64,000 nucleotides of DNA, taken from Streptomyces caelestis. GTDB taxonomy: Bacteria > Actinomycetota > Actinomycetes > Streptomycetales > Streptomycetaceae. The stretch spans positions 1-64,000 of the forward strand of contig NZ_LGCN01000192.1 of assembly GCF_001279005.1 (NCBI RefSeq). The letters are read 5' to 3'. The notes beneath the pieces are model-generated. The model saw nothing but the letters and a program-made list of their open reading frames with translations, was not told the DNA's origin and searched no databases. Below, piece after piece: positions 53,703 to 61,020 of this stretch. How positions within the stretch are numbered: position 1 is the first letter of the stretch; the number at the start of each line of letters is the position of its first letter. The position numbers were made by a program, and so were the translations under genes.

Positions 53703-54877
53703 CTCCCCCGCACCGCCCGCGCCACCCGCGTCGCCGCCCCCGCCCTCGGCGTGCTGTCCGGCCGCACCGGACGCCGCGGATGGACCGTGTTGGCCAAGAG
53801 GATCACGTACGTGTCCGTGGCCCGGTCCAGGACCAGGGACGTGCCCGTGAAGCCGGTGTGGCCCGCGGCGCCCCGGCCCGCCAGTTCGCCCATGAACCAC
53901 GGCTGGTCCAGGGCGAAGCCCAGGCCGGGCGGGGTGAACAGCAGGTCCACGAAGCCGGGGCCGAGGATGCGGGCGGGCCCGTACGCCCCTCCCGCCAGCA
54001 GGGTCCGGCAGAAGACCGCCAGGTCCCGCCCGGTGGAGAACAGTCCGGCGTGGCCCGCCACCCCGCCCAGCGCCCAGGCGTTCTCGTCGTGCACCTCGCC
54101 CCGCAGCATCCCCCGGTCCGCCTTGGCCCACGGCCGCCGCTGGTCCTCCGTCGCCGCCGCGGACGGGCACGGACCGAAGCCCGTCGCGGTCATGCCGAGC
54201 GGCCGGGTGACGCCGTCGCGCACGAGGACGTCGAGCGTGCGGCCGGTGACGCGCTCCAGGACGTGCTGGAGCAGCAGCATGTTGAGGTCGGAGTAGCGGT
54301 ACGCGCCGGGCGGCCCGACGGGCCGCTCCGCGCGCAGCAGCGCCAGCCGCCGCGCGTCGTCGGCGCAGTCGTACAACGGGAGTTCGGGGCGCAGCCCGGA
54401 GGTGTGGGTGAGCAGCTGGCGGACGGTGATCCCGTGCCGCGCCGCCCCCGTGAAGTCCGGGAGGTACGCGCCCACGCGCGCGTCGATGCCCAGCGTGCGC
54501 CGTTCGATCTGCTGCACCGCGGCCACCGAGGTGAACAGTTTGGTCAGCGACGCCAGGTCGAAGGGGGTGTCCACGGTCATCGGGACGCGTTCGGCCGGCG
54601 GCAGTTCGACCGGGGTGTCCGTCTCCTCGTCGTACGCCGCGTAGCGCACCGCCCAGCCCGCCGCCTCCCGCACGGCGAGCACCGGGCCGCGTCCGACGAC
54701 CACGACGGCGCCCGCCGCCCAGGGCCGCTCGCCGCCGGTGCGGGCGTGGACCTCCCGGACCAGGCGCCCAAGTTCCCGGGCGTCGAGTCCGGCCCGTTCC
54801 GGTGTGCCGTCCCGCAGCCGCGGCGCGCTCAGAAGCCCCCGCCCTTCGCGCCCTTCGCGCCCGTCCGCCCTTCCCAC
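53699..54877 (-). CDS. Serine hydrolase of the beta-lactamase/penicillin-binding fold
   Basis: The protein has about 392 residues. It carries the class C-type motifs SxxK as SLTK in FDLASLTKLFTS and YxN-like YSD in GAYRYSDLNMLLLQ, plus LLTHTSGLRPELPLYD and a C-terminal HTGFTGTSLVLDRATD in place of KTG. Such enzymes act as esterases or D-amino-acid peptidases. No signal peptide is evident. The start is uncertain: GTG 54877 and GTG 54886 are in frame and overlap the end of the MFS gene, and both are in an operon-like arrangement. The frame stays open through the whole MFS gene antisense-free, which is a composition effect. Confidence 0.85.
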   Translation of the reverse strand: MGRADGREGREGRGLLSAPRLRDGTPERAGLDARELGRLVREVHARTGGERPWAAGAVVVVGRGPVLAVREAAGWAVRYAAYDEETDTPVELPPAERVPMTVDTPFDLASLTKLFTSVAAVQQIERRTLGIDARVGAYLPDFTGAARHGITVRQLLTHTSGLRPELPLYDCADDARRLALLRAERPVGPPGAYRYSDLNMLLLQHVLERVTGRTLDVLVRDGVTRPLGMTATGFGPCPSAAATEDQRRPWAKADRGMLRGEVHDENAWALGGVAGHAGLFSTGRDLAVFCRTLLAGGAYGPARILGPGFVDLLFTPPGLGFALDQPWFMGELAGRGAAGHTGFTGTSLVLDRATDTYVILLANTVHPRRPVRPDSTPRAGAATRVARAVRGR

Positions 54878-56247
54878 GGACGGCACATTCCCAGGAAGCA
54901 GGCCAGCGCCACCAGGGCGGCGGCCAGCTGGACGACGGCCATCGGGACGGCGGTGTCCTCCCCGGCGATCCCCACCAGCGGGGAGGCGATCGCGCCGATG
55001 AGGAAGGATGTCGTGCCGAGCAGCGCCGACGCGGAGCCGGCGGCGTGCCGGGTGCGCATCAGGGCGAGCGTCTGCGTGTTCGGCAGGGTGATGCCCATCG
55101 CGGACATCAGCACGAACAGCGCGGCGGCCACCGGCACCAGCCCGGCCTCGCCGAACACGCCCAGCGACATCACCAGCAGCGCGGTCGCGGCGACCACCAC
55201 GACGACGAGACCGACGCCGAGCACCTTGTCCAGCCCGACCCGGCCGACCAGCACCTTGCCGTTGACCTGCCCCATGATCATCAGGCCGATCGAGTTGAGT
55301 CCGAACAGCAGGCTGAAGGCCTGCGGGGAGGCGCCGTAGATCTCCTGCATGACGAACGGGGAGGCCGCGACGTAGGCGAAGAGGGACGCGAAGGCGAATC
55401 CGCCCGCGAGCGTGTAGCCGGTGAAGGCCCGGTCGGCGAGCAGCCCGCGCATCGAGCCGAGCGCCTCGCCGACGCCCCCGCCGTGCCGGTCGGCCGGCGC
55501 CAGCGTCTCCGGCAGCTTCGCCCAGACGACGGCCGTCAGCAGCGCCCCGACGACGGTGAGCACGACGAACACGCCCCGCCAGTCCGTCACCCGCAGGACC
55601 TGCCCGCCGATGAGCGGCGCCACGATCGGCGCGACCCCGGAGATCAGCATGAGGGTGGAGAAGAAACGGGCCATGGCCATGCCGTCGTACAGGTCGCGGG
55701 CGACCGCCCGCGCGATGACGATGCCGGCCGCGCCCGCCAGGCCCTGCGCCAGCCGGCAGGCGACGAGGAGTTCGACGGTCGGCGCGAAGGCGCACAGCGC
55801 GGTGGCGACGACGTAGACCGCGAGGCCGACGAGCAGCGGCCGGCGGCGGCCCCACCGATCGCTCATCGGGCCGACCACCAGCTGCCCGAACGCCATGCCG
55901 GCCAGGCAGGCGGTGAGCGTGAGCTGGACGGTGGCGGCGGGCGCGTGCAGGGACCGGGTGACCTCCGGGAGCGCGGGGAGGTACATGTCCATCGCCAGCG
56001 GGGGCGTGGCGGTCAGGCCGCCGAGGAGGAGCGTGACCAGCAGGCCGGTACGGCGGGCGGCGGTCGCGCGGAGCGCCGCCCCGGCCGTCGCCGGGTCCGG
56101 GCCGGCCTTGCCCAAAGCCCCGCTCGCTCCCGGATTCGCCGACGGGTCCGCCGTCGCGTTCGCCGACGGGTTCGCCGACGGGTTCGCCGACGGGTTCGCC
56201 GACGGGTTCGCCGACGGGTTCGATATGGACGCCCCACCCTCGGGCAT
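54829..56247 (-). CDS. MFS drug-resistance transporter, Bcr/CflA (DHA1) family
   Basis: This 472-residue exporter has 12 spans. Signatures are PPLAMDMYLPALPEVTRSLH in TM1 (with the family Asp), GPMSDRWGRRRPLLVG in loop 2-3, and MLISGVAPIVAPLIGG (motif C). The cytoplasmic N-terminus carries a run of about six PSAN tetrapeptides encoded by a 12-bp repeat. The extension is not part of the transporter fold. ATG 56247; a later start after the repeat would also give a full transporter. The next gene overlaps its end, so both are co-transcribed. Confidence 0.92.
   Translation of the reverse strand: MPEGGASISNPSANPSANPSANPSANPSANATADPSANPGASGALGKAGPDPATAGAALRATAARRTGLLVTLLLGGLTATPPLAMDMYLPALPEVTRSLHAPAATVQLTLTACLAGMAFGQLVVGPMSDRWGRRRPLLVGLAVYVVATALCAFAPTVELLVACRLAQGLAGAAGIVIARAVARDLYDGMAMARFFSTLMLISGVAPIVAPLIGGQVLRVTDWRGVFVVLTVVGALLTAVVWAKLPETLAPADRHGGGVGEALGSMRGLLADRAFTGYTLAGGFAFASLFAYVAASPFVMQEIYGASPQAFSLLFGLNSIGLMIMGQVNGKVLVGRVGLDKVLGVGLVVVVVAATALLVMSLGVFGEAGLVPVAAALFVLMSAMGITLPNTQTLALMRTRHAAGSASALLGTTSFLIGAIASPLVGIAGEDTAVPMAVVQLAAALVALACFLGMCRPWEGRTGAKGAKGGGF
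56125..56224 (-). repeat. 12-bp tandem repeat at the 5' end of the MFS gene
   Basis: GACGGGTTCGCC (plus-strand view) is repeated perfectly about five times, with two or three diverged units toward 56125. It encodes (PSAN)n on the minus strand. The length keeps the frame, so copy-number change would alter only the N-terminal tail. Confidence 0.92.
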
Positions 56248-56325
56248 GTGGCCCCTCCCTTTTCACGCCATCAGCTCCCTATGCTCTCAGCTCGTACGGA
56301 GTGCTCGGCGTCGACGGCGATGTCA

Positions 56326-56339
56326 TGGGAGCGCTTCCA
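56326..56339 (+). promoter_or_regulatory. CebR-box-like palindrome before the oxidoreductase gene
   Basis: TGGGAGCGCTTCCA differs at one base from TGGGAGCGCTCCCA, the operator of the cellobiose repressor CebR as I recall it. It lies about 50 bases before the start at 56388. Control by a LacI-type sugar repressor is inferred. Confidence 0.65.
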
Positions 56340-56387
56340 CCTCCATCCCTTCACGATGTGACGAACGACACGAACAAGGTGGGACAC

Positions 56388-57389
56388 ATGACGGAGCAGA
56401 AGGTGCGCTGGGGCATCCTGGCGACCGGGGGAATCGCCGCGAGGTTCACCGCGGACCTGGCGGACGTGCCGGACGCGGAGGTCGTGGCGGTGGCGTCGCG
56501 GTCGGTGGAGCCGGCGAAGGCGTTCGCCGAGCGGTTCGGGATACCGCGGGCGTACGGCGACTGGGAGTCGCTGGCGCTCGACGAGGAGGTCGACGTCGTC
56601 TACGTCGCCACTCCGCACACGGCGCACCGCGCGGCGGCCGGGCTGATGCTGGAGTCCGGGCGGAACGTGCTGTGCGAGAAGCCGTTCACGCTGAACGCGC
56701 GGGAGGCGGAGGAACTGGTCGCGCTGGCGCGGGGCGGCGGGCGCTTCCTGATGGAGGCCATGTGGACGTACTGCCATCCGATGGTGCGGCGGCTGAAGGC
56801 GCTGGTCGACGACGGCGCGATCGGCGAGGTGCGCCACGTGCAGGCGGACTTCGGCCTCTCGGGGCCGTTCCCGGCGTCGCACCGGCTGCGGGACCCGGCG
56901 CTGGGCGGGGGCGCGCTGCTGGACCTGGGGGTGTACCCGGTGTCGTTCGCTCAGCTGCTGCTCGGGGAGCCGTCGGACGTCACGGCGCGGGCGATGCTCT
57001 CGGAGGAGGGCGTCGATCTCCAGACGGGGGCGCTGCTCTCGTGGGAGAGCGGTGCTCTCGCTTCGGTGCACTGCTCCATCGTGGGCGGTACGGCGACCTA
57101 CGCCTCGATCACCGGTTCGCGGGGCCGCATCGACATCCCGTCCGGCTTCTTCTTCCCGGACGGGTTCGTGCTGCACCGGGAGGGCCGTGACGCCGAGGAG
57201 TTCACGGCCGACCCGGCCGACGGCCCTCGCGACAGCCTCAGGCACGAGGCCGTCGAGGTGATGCGGGCCCTGCGGGCCGGCGAGACCGAGTCCCCGCTGG
57301 TCCCGCTCGACGGCACCCTCGCCGTGATGCGGACGCTCGACGCGATCCGGGACCGCGTCGGCGTCCGCTACCCCGGCGAGACCCGCTGA
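56388..57389 (+). CDS. Gfo/Idh/MocA-family sugar-type oxidoreductase
   Basis: This 333-residue NAD(P)-dependent dehydrogenase has an N-terminal Rossmann fold (VRWGILATGGIAARFTADL), the catalytic Lys in LCEKPFTLNAREAEELV, and the dimerisation/substrate domain with GALLDLGVYPVSFAQLLLGEP. It is similar to dimeric dihydrodiol/xylose dehydrogenases. AAGGTGGG precedes the ATG at 56388; an earlier in-frame ATG at 56301 would run through the operator and is unlikely. The substrate may be a beta-glucoside-derived sugar given the operator. Confidence 0.92.
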   Translation: MTEQKVRWGILATGGIAARFTADLADVPDAEVVAVASRSVEPAKAFAERFGIPRAYGDWESLALDEEVDVVYVATPHTAHRAAAGLMLESGRNVLCEKPFTLNAREAEELVALARGGGRFLMEAMWTYCHPMVRRLKALVDDGAIGEVRHVQADFGLSGPFPASHRLRDPALGGGALLDLGVYPVSFAQLLLGEPSDVTARAMLSEEGVDLQTGALLSWESGALASVHCSIVGGTATYASITGSRGRIDIPSGFFFPDGFVLHREGRDAEEFTADPADGPRDSLRHEAVEVMRALRAGETESPLVPLDGTLAVMRTLDAIRDRVGVRYPGETR

Positions 57390-57405
57390 GCGACGCCCGC
57401 CCGGC

Positions 57406-57440
57406 AGCCGGGGCGCGGGCGGTCCGCCCGCGCCCCGGCT
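57406..57440 (+). terminator. Terminator behind the Gfo/Idh gene
   Basis: Perfect 16-base arms AGCCGGGGCGCGGGCG/CGCCCGCGCCCCGGCT enclose a 3-base loop, 17 bases after the stop. Confidence 0.9.
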
Positions 57441-57925
57441 CGCCCCGCGCACCGGCGCCGTCCTCCGGGGAAACGGGGCGATCGCCCCGGAACCGGTGCG
57501 GGACGTCACGGGCGCGGCCCGTACGGTGCGGCGCTCGGCGGAGCCGTCGCGGGAGGCGAACGCGCAGTTCGCGACCGTACCGGCGACGACGGCGTGCGCG
57601 GTCCGGGCCGAGCGCTTCCGGCGAACGGACCCCACACAAAAGGAATTTCAACGTCCACCCCATTGCGGCCGGTGGCGGACTCGTGCTCAACTCCCCTCCA
57701 CGAAAACTTCACATGTGGAGCAGAGGTTTTCCGCAGGCCATGTCCAGGGGGGGGAGGCGGCAGCCGTTCCACACCACCGGGCCGGGGGTGGACCCGCGCG
57801 GGAGCGCGGGCACGCGCCGGTGGGTGGAACGGCTGCCGTGTGAACCGGCCGGTCGCCGTCCCCCGCCGGTCGACAGCCGCCTCTACCACCCCACAGCCGC
57901 CCCCCCACCGCTCCGCAGCCGCCCC
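57441..57925. other. 485-bp gap with a long stem-loop
   Basis: No protein gene is convincing. The part 57600-57745 is less GC-rich, with short inverted repeats (CTCCAC...GTGGAG, GAAAAC...GTTTTC). At 57758-57780 and 57817-57838 a 22-bp stem with a single one-base bulge (CGGCAGCCGTTCCAC...GTGGAACGGCTGCCG) encloses 36 bases. It lies between two convergent genes and may be a terminator of the aldo/keto reductase or an independent RNA. Confidence 0.55.
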
Positions 57926-58912
57926 CTACCGGCCGAGGATCCGCTCGACCTCGGCCATCTGCCCGTCGTTCAGCGCCCCCTTCCCGAGCGCCCCCGCGTT
58001 CTCCTCCGCCTGGGCGACCGACCGGAAACCGGGGATCGGCACGGTGCGCGGGCTGCGGGCCCACAGCCAGGCGAGGGCGCCCTGGGCGAGGGTGCGGCCG
58101 TCACTGGTGAGGACGTCCCGCAGCGCGTCGACGCGCGCCAGCCACTCCGGGTCGGCGCCGGACCCGGCCCCGAAACCCCGCAGCCAGGCCGGCGGCCGGC
58201 TGCGGATGTCCCCCTCCTGCAGCGGCGGCCGCCCGGCGTGCTTCCCGGTGAGCAGGCCCATGGCGAGCGGACTGCGGTCGACGGAGGCGAGGTCCGCCTC
58301 CTCGCACAGCCGCAGCATCTCGGGCGCGTCCGTGAGCACGTTGAGCGCGTGCTGCACGGCGGCGCAGTGCGGCCCCTTCGCGAACACGGCGGCGCGGGCC
58401 GGGTCGTCGGTGCTCCAGGCGTAGGCCCGGACGAGCCCCTGCGCCACCAACTCCTCGCAGGCGTCCCGCAGCCGGGCGGCCCGGTCGGGGTCGGCGTCGG
58501 CGAGGTGGAGCTGGTACAGGTCGACGCGGTCGGTGCCGAGACGGCGCAGCGAGGCGGTCAGGGCACGGCGGAGGTGTTCCGGGGAGTCGTCGCTCCCGGT
58601 GAGGGTGCGGGTGTCCGGGTCGAAGACGTTGCCCCACTTGGTGGCGACGACGACCTCGTCCCGGCGCCGTCCGAGGGCCCGCCCGAGGACGTACTCGCTG
58701 TGCCCGGTCCCGTAGACGTCGGCCGTGTCGAAGAAGGTGACGCCCAGGTCGAGCGCGCGCCGGATCGCCCGCACCGACTCCTCGTCGTCGACCCTGCCCC
58801 ATCCCAGGGGCTGTCCGTCCGGGTCCTGCCACTCACCGCCGATCGCCCAGCAGCCGAACCCGACGGCGCTGACCTCGATACCGCTGCGTCCCAGTGTCCG
58901 TGTGGTCTCCAT
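57926..58912 (-). CDS. Aldo/keto reductase
   Basis: This 328-residue NADPH-dependent TIM-barrel reductase has the full catalytic tetrad D62, Y67 (FFDTADVYGTG), K92 (VATKWGNVFD) and H136 (DLYQLHLADAD). The C-terminal NADP-binding segment is VPIPGFRSVAQAEENAGAL. I chose the ATG at 58912 because the family starts METTRTLGRSGIEVS here; an in-frame ATG 13 codons upstream is possible. Substrate unknown. Convergent with the Gfo/Idh gene, divergent from the MazG-like gene. Confidence 0.92.
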   Translation of the reverse strand: METTRTLGRSGIEVSAVGFGCWAIGGEWQDPDGQPLGWGRVDDEESVRAIRRALDLGVTFFDTADVYGTGHSEYVLGRALGRRRDEVVVATKWGNVFDPDTRTLTGSDDSPEHLRRALTASLRRLGTDRVDLYQLHLADADPDRAARLRDACEELVAQGLVRAYAWSTDDPARAAVFAKGPHCAAVQHALNVLTDAPEMLRLCEEADLASVDRSPLAMGLLTGKHAGRPPLQEGDIRSRPPAWLRGFGAGSGADPEWLARVDALRDVLTSDGRTLAQGALAWLWARSPRTVPIPGFRSVAQAEENAGALGKGALNDGQMAEVERILGR

Positions 58913-59004
58913 GCCCGGCAACGCTAGGAGTTGGAGCGCACACGAGGGCAAGCCGCCGACTCGACACCGGTGTCTGTCAGTGCCGTGTGCCAGGCTCGGC
59001 GCCC

Positions 59005-59352
59005 ATGAGCGACCACCTGTCTCCAGCCCCTCCCCCGCCCACCGACCTCTGGGACTCCGTCGACGTCCTGTGCGGCTGGCTGGACGCCAACCGTCCGGTC
59101 GGCGACCGGGAGGGCCTGCTGCTGCGGATCCTCAAACTGTCCGAGGAGGTCGGCGAGGTCGCCGAGGCGGTGATCGGCGCGACCGGCCAGAACCCGCGCA
59201 AGGGCACCACGCACACCTGGGACGACGTCCGGGCGGAACTGTGCGACGTCGCCGTCACGGCGCTGATCGCCCTGCGCACCCTCACCCCCGACGCCCGCGA
59301 GGTCTTCACCGACCACCTGGCCCGCGTCACGCGCCGCTCGCTCGGCACCTGA
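59005..59352 (+). CDS. MazG-like nucleotide pyrophosphohydrolase
   Basis: This 115-residue all-alpha NTP pyrophosphatase-type protein has the metal motif EExxE in LSEEVGEVAEAVIG and the second-site Asp in DDVRAELCDVAVTALIAL. It may hydrolyse non-canonical nucleotides. The Pro-rich N-terminus is unusual but short. ATG 59005 has only a weak ribosome site. It is followed 55 bases later by a thioesterase gene with its own ribosome site. Confidence 0.87.
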   Translation: MSDHLSPAPPPPTDLWDSVDVLCGWLDANRPVGDREGLLLRILKLSEEVGEVAEAVIGATGQNPRKGTTHTWDDVRAELCDVAVTALIALRTLTPDAREVFTDHLARVTRRSLGT

Positions 59353-59407
59353 CGCCGGCACCGGATGAATGTAGGGTGCACTTTCCCGCACCCGAAGGAG
59401 ACGCCCC

Positions 59408-60211
59408 TTGTCCGCCTCCAGCGCGCCCCGGGACGGTTACTTCGAGCGCATCGACGACCACCGCTACAAGCCGACGGCGCACGCGGGCGGGGCCTGGGAC
59501 CCGGACGAGCAGCACTTCAGCCCGCTGGGCGGACTGGTCGCCCACGCCCTCGACCGCCACCGGGCCGCCGCCGGTGCGGACAGCGGCCTGCTCCTCTCCC
59601 GGATCGGCTACGACATCCTCGGCCGCCTCGCCCTCGACGAGTGCGAGATACGGGTGGAGACGGTCCGCCCCGGCCGGACCATCGAGCTGCTGGAAGCGGT
59701 CGTACGGATCGCCGACCGCCCGGTGGTCCGGGCCCGCGCCTGGTTCCTGGCCGGCCTCGACACCGCCGCGGTCGCGGGCGGCCCCGACGACCGCCTCCCC
59801 GCCCCCGAGTCGCTCACCCCGTGGGCGATGTCCGACCTGTGGCCGGGCGGCTACATCGCCGGCCTGGACGTCCGCCCGGTCGCTCCGCCCCGTCCGGGCC
59901 GTGCGACGGCCTGGATCTCCACCCCGCTGGACCTCGTCGCCGGCGAGCCCGCCGGCCCGCTCGCCTCGTACCTCGCCCTCGTCGACACCGCCAACGGCAT
60001 CGCCGTACGGCAACCGCCCACCGAGTGGATGTTCCCCAACGTCGACCTGACCGTCCACCTCCACCGACAGCCGCGGGGCGCCTGGACCGGTCTGGACACC
60101 ACGGTCACCTTCGGCCCCTCGGGCCAGGGCCTCACCAGCACGGTCCTGCACGACGTGGACGGCCCGGTCGGCCGGGCCGAGCAGATCCTGACGGTACGGC
60201 CCGCCGCCTGA
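59408..60211 (+). CDS. Thioesterase-family (double hotdog) protein
   Basis: This 267-residue protein matches the acyl-CoA thioesterase-like family with two hotdog folds: AGGAWDPDEQHFSPLGGLVA in the first and TANGIAVRQPPTEWMFPNVD with LTVHLHRQPRGAWTGLDTTV in the second. It would hydrolyse an acyl-CoA or similar thioester of unknown chain length. TTG 59408 is the start, as GAAGGAG lies 7-9 bases upstream and no better codon is in frame. Confidence 0.9.
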   Translation: MSASSAPRDGYFERIDDHRYKPTAHAGGAWDPDEQHFSPLGGLVAHALDRHRAAAGADSGLLLSRIGYDILGRLALDECEIRVETVRPGRTIELLEAVVRIADRPVVRARAWFLAGLDTAAVAGGPDDRLPAPESLTPWAMSDLWPGGYIAGLDVRPVAPPRPGRATAWISTPLDLVAGEPAGPLASYLALVDTANGIAVRQPPTEWMFPNVDLTVHLHRQPRGAWTGLDTTVTFGPSGQGLTSTVLHDVDGPVGRAEQILTVRPAA

Positions 60212-60264
60212 CCGGCCCGGCGGCCGCGCCGCGCCGCCGTCGCACGCCACCCTCCGCGACCCAC

Positions 60265-60280
60265 TTTGAACGTGTTCAAA
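60265..60280 (+). promoter_or_regulatory. Palindromic operator TTTGAAC-GT-GTTCAAA
   Basis: A perfect 7-base inverted repeat with a 2-base spacer lies in an AT-rich patch about 87 bases before the small membrane gene. The form is typical of TetR-family operators. No regulator gene is adjacent, so control must come from elsewhere. Confidence 0.7.
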
Positions 60281-60366
60281 AAACGAGCCGGAAGTGCCAT
60301 GATGGCAGTGCGAGAGTCCCCTGCCCGCGCCTGGAAGACGCCGACCACCTGGAGCGAGGAGCCACC

Positions 60367-60618
60367 ATGGCCACCGGATCCGCGGACAGCCCCGCGACCC
60401 TCTACGGGCCCGTCTCCCTCGTCCTCGGCACGGCCGCTTCGGTCACCGTCGTGTTCGCCGGCCTCCTCGGTATCGCGTTCTCCCTGCTCTTCGGCAGCCT
60501 GGCCGTCACCTTCGCGCTGCTCGGCCTGCGCCAGAAGCTCAACCGGGTCCAGTGCGGCATCGGCCTCGCCACGGGGTCCCTGGGCGTGCTCCACCCGGTC
60601 CTCCTGGTCTCGGCCTGA
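60367..60618 (+). CDS. Small two-helix membrane protein, 83 residues
   Basis: The product has two hydrophobic segments (VSLVLGTAASVTVVFAGLLG to IAFSLLFGSLAVTFALLGLR) and ends with IGLATGSLGVLHPVLLVSA, which may be a third. The pattern resembles DUF4190-like small membrane proteins. GGAGCGAGGAG precedes the ATG at 60367. An operator upstream and a strong terminator downstream show that it is a separate transcription unit. Function unknown. Confidence 0.8.
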   Translation: MATGSADSPATLYGPVSLVLGTAASVTVVFAGLLGIAFSLLFGSLAVTFALLGLRQKLNRVQCGIGLATGSLGVLHPVLLVSA

Positions 60619-60630
60619 ACGCGACGTGGC

Positions 60631-60664
60631 GGGGCCCGGGAGTCGTATCCAGCTCCCGGGCCCC
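60631..60664 (+). terminator. Terminator behind the small membrane gene
   Basis: Perfect 12-base arms GGGGCCCGGGAG/CTCCCGGGCCCC enclose a 10-base loop, with an outer GTGGC...GCCAC pair. It starts 13 bases after the stop. It is also in position to end the minus-strand ncRNA transcript. Confidence 0.9.
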
Positions 60665-60703
60665 TGGGGATGCCACCCAATTGCGCACGCCGGCGGCGTT
60701 TAA

Positions 60704-60811
60704 GAGGACGGATCAGTCATCATGCCGTCGTGTTCTTCCTTTGAACTACCGCGCCAGGAAAGAGGCGCAGGCGAGAGTCGAACTCGCATCCGACGGCGTT
60801 CGTCCGTCCCC
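60704..60811 (-). ncRNA. Probable bacterial Y RNA (tRNA-like, circularly permuted)
   Basis: Read on the minus strand, all helices pair. The outer helix GGACGGA/TCCGTCC is at 60803-60809 and 60706-60712. An asymmetric internal loop separates it from GCCGTCG/CGACGGC (60791-60797 and 60724-60730). The T-arm GCGAG-TTCGACT-CTCGC is at 60771-60787. An acceptor-like stem CTGCGCC/GGCGCGG is closed by an 8-base loop (60749-60770). The D-arm GTTC-AAAGGAA-GAAC is at 60732-60746. This tRNA-like module in permuted order on top of a long closing helix is the plan of bacterial Y RNAs, which bind Ro/Rsr. The internal-loop strand GACGAACG fits the Ro-site consensus as I remember it. Ends are estimated. Confidence 0.78.
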
Positions 60812-60829
60812 GATCGGTCCGGCGATCGG
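60810..60829 (-). other. Hairpin directly upstream of the Y-like RNA
   Basis: Perfect 7-base arms CCGATCG/CGATCGG enclose a 6-base loop, touching the 5' end of the RNA's outer helix. It may be a leader removed by processing or an extra module of the RNA. Confidence 0.6.
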
Positions 60830-60868
60830 CGGCGATGCTGAGACTGGAGCGAGAGTCTGAGATTGACC

Positions 60869-60892
60869 GCGGCCGCCGTCTCGGCGGGCCGC
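60869..60892 (-). terminator. Hairpin downstream of the DUF7873-type gene
   Basis: GCGGCCGCC/GGCGGGCCGC arms with one bulged base and a 5-base loop lie about 130 bases after the gene's stop and before the Y-like RNA. It may terminate most transcripts or allow read-through into the RNA. Confidence 0.6.
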
Positions 60893-61020
60893 GTTTTCAG
60901 GCTGAACTTCAGTGTCAGCTTGCGCTCCTGACGCGAACCGGTCCTCAGTCCGGCCCGCGCCCCGTAGCGCACCCCCGCGCTCGCACACGGGGGCGATCAT
61001 GGTGGTGACGTGCTGCCGCG

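Noticed and set aside
57506..57889. Protein-coding gene on the minus strand in the 57.5-57.9 kb gap
   Set aside because: Pro/Arg-rich translation without a ribosome site or family features; it runs across the long stem-loop.
60704..60811. A functional permuted tRNA gene
   Set aside because: T-arm, acceptor and D-arm are present, but the place of an anticodon stem-loop is taken by a long helix with an internal loop, and no anticodon loop or CCA is formed. A Y-type RNA explains this better.
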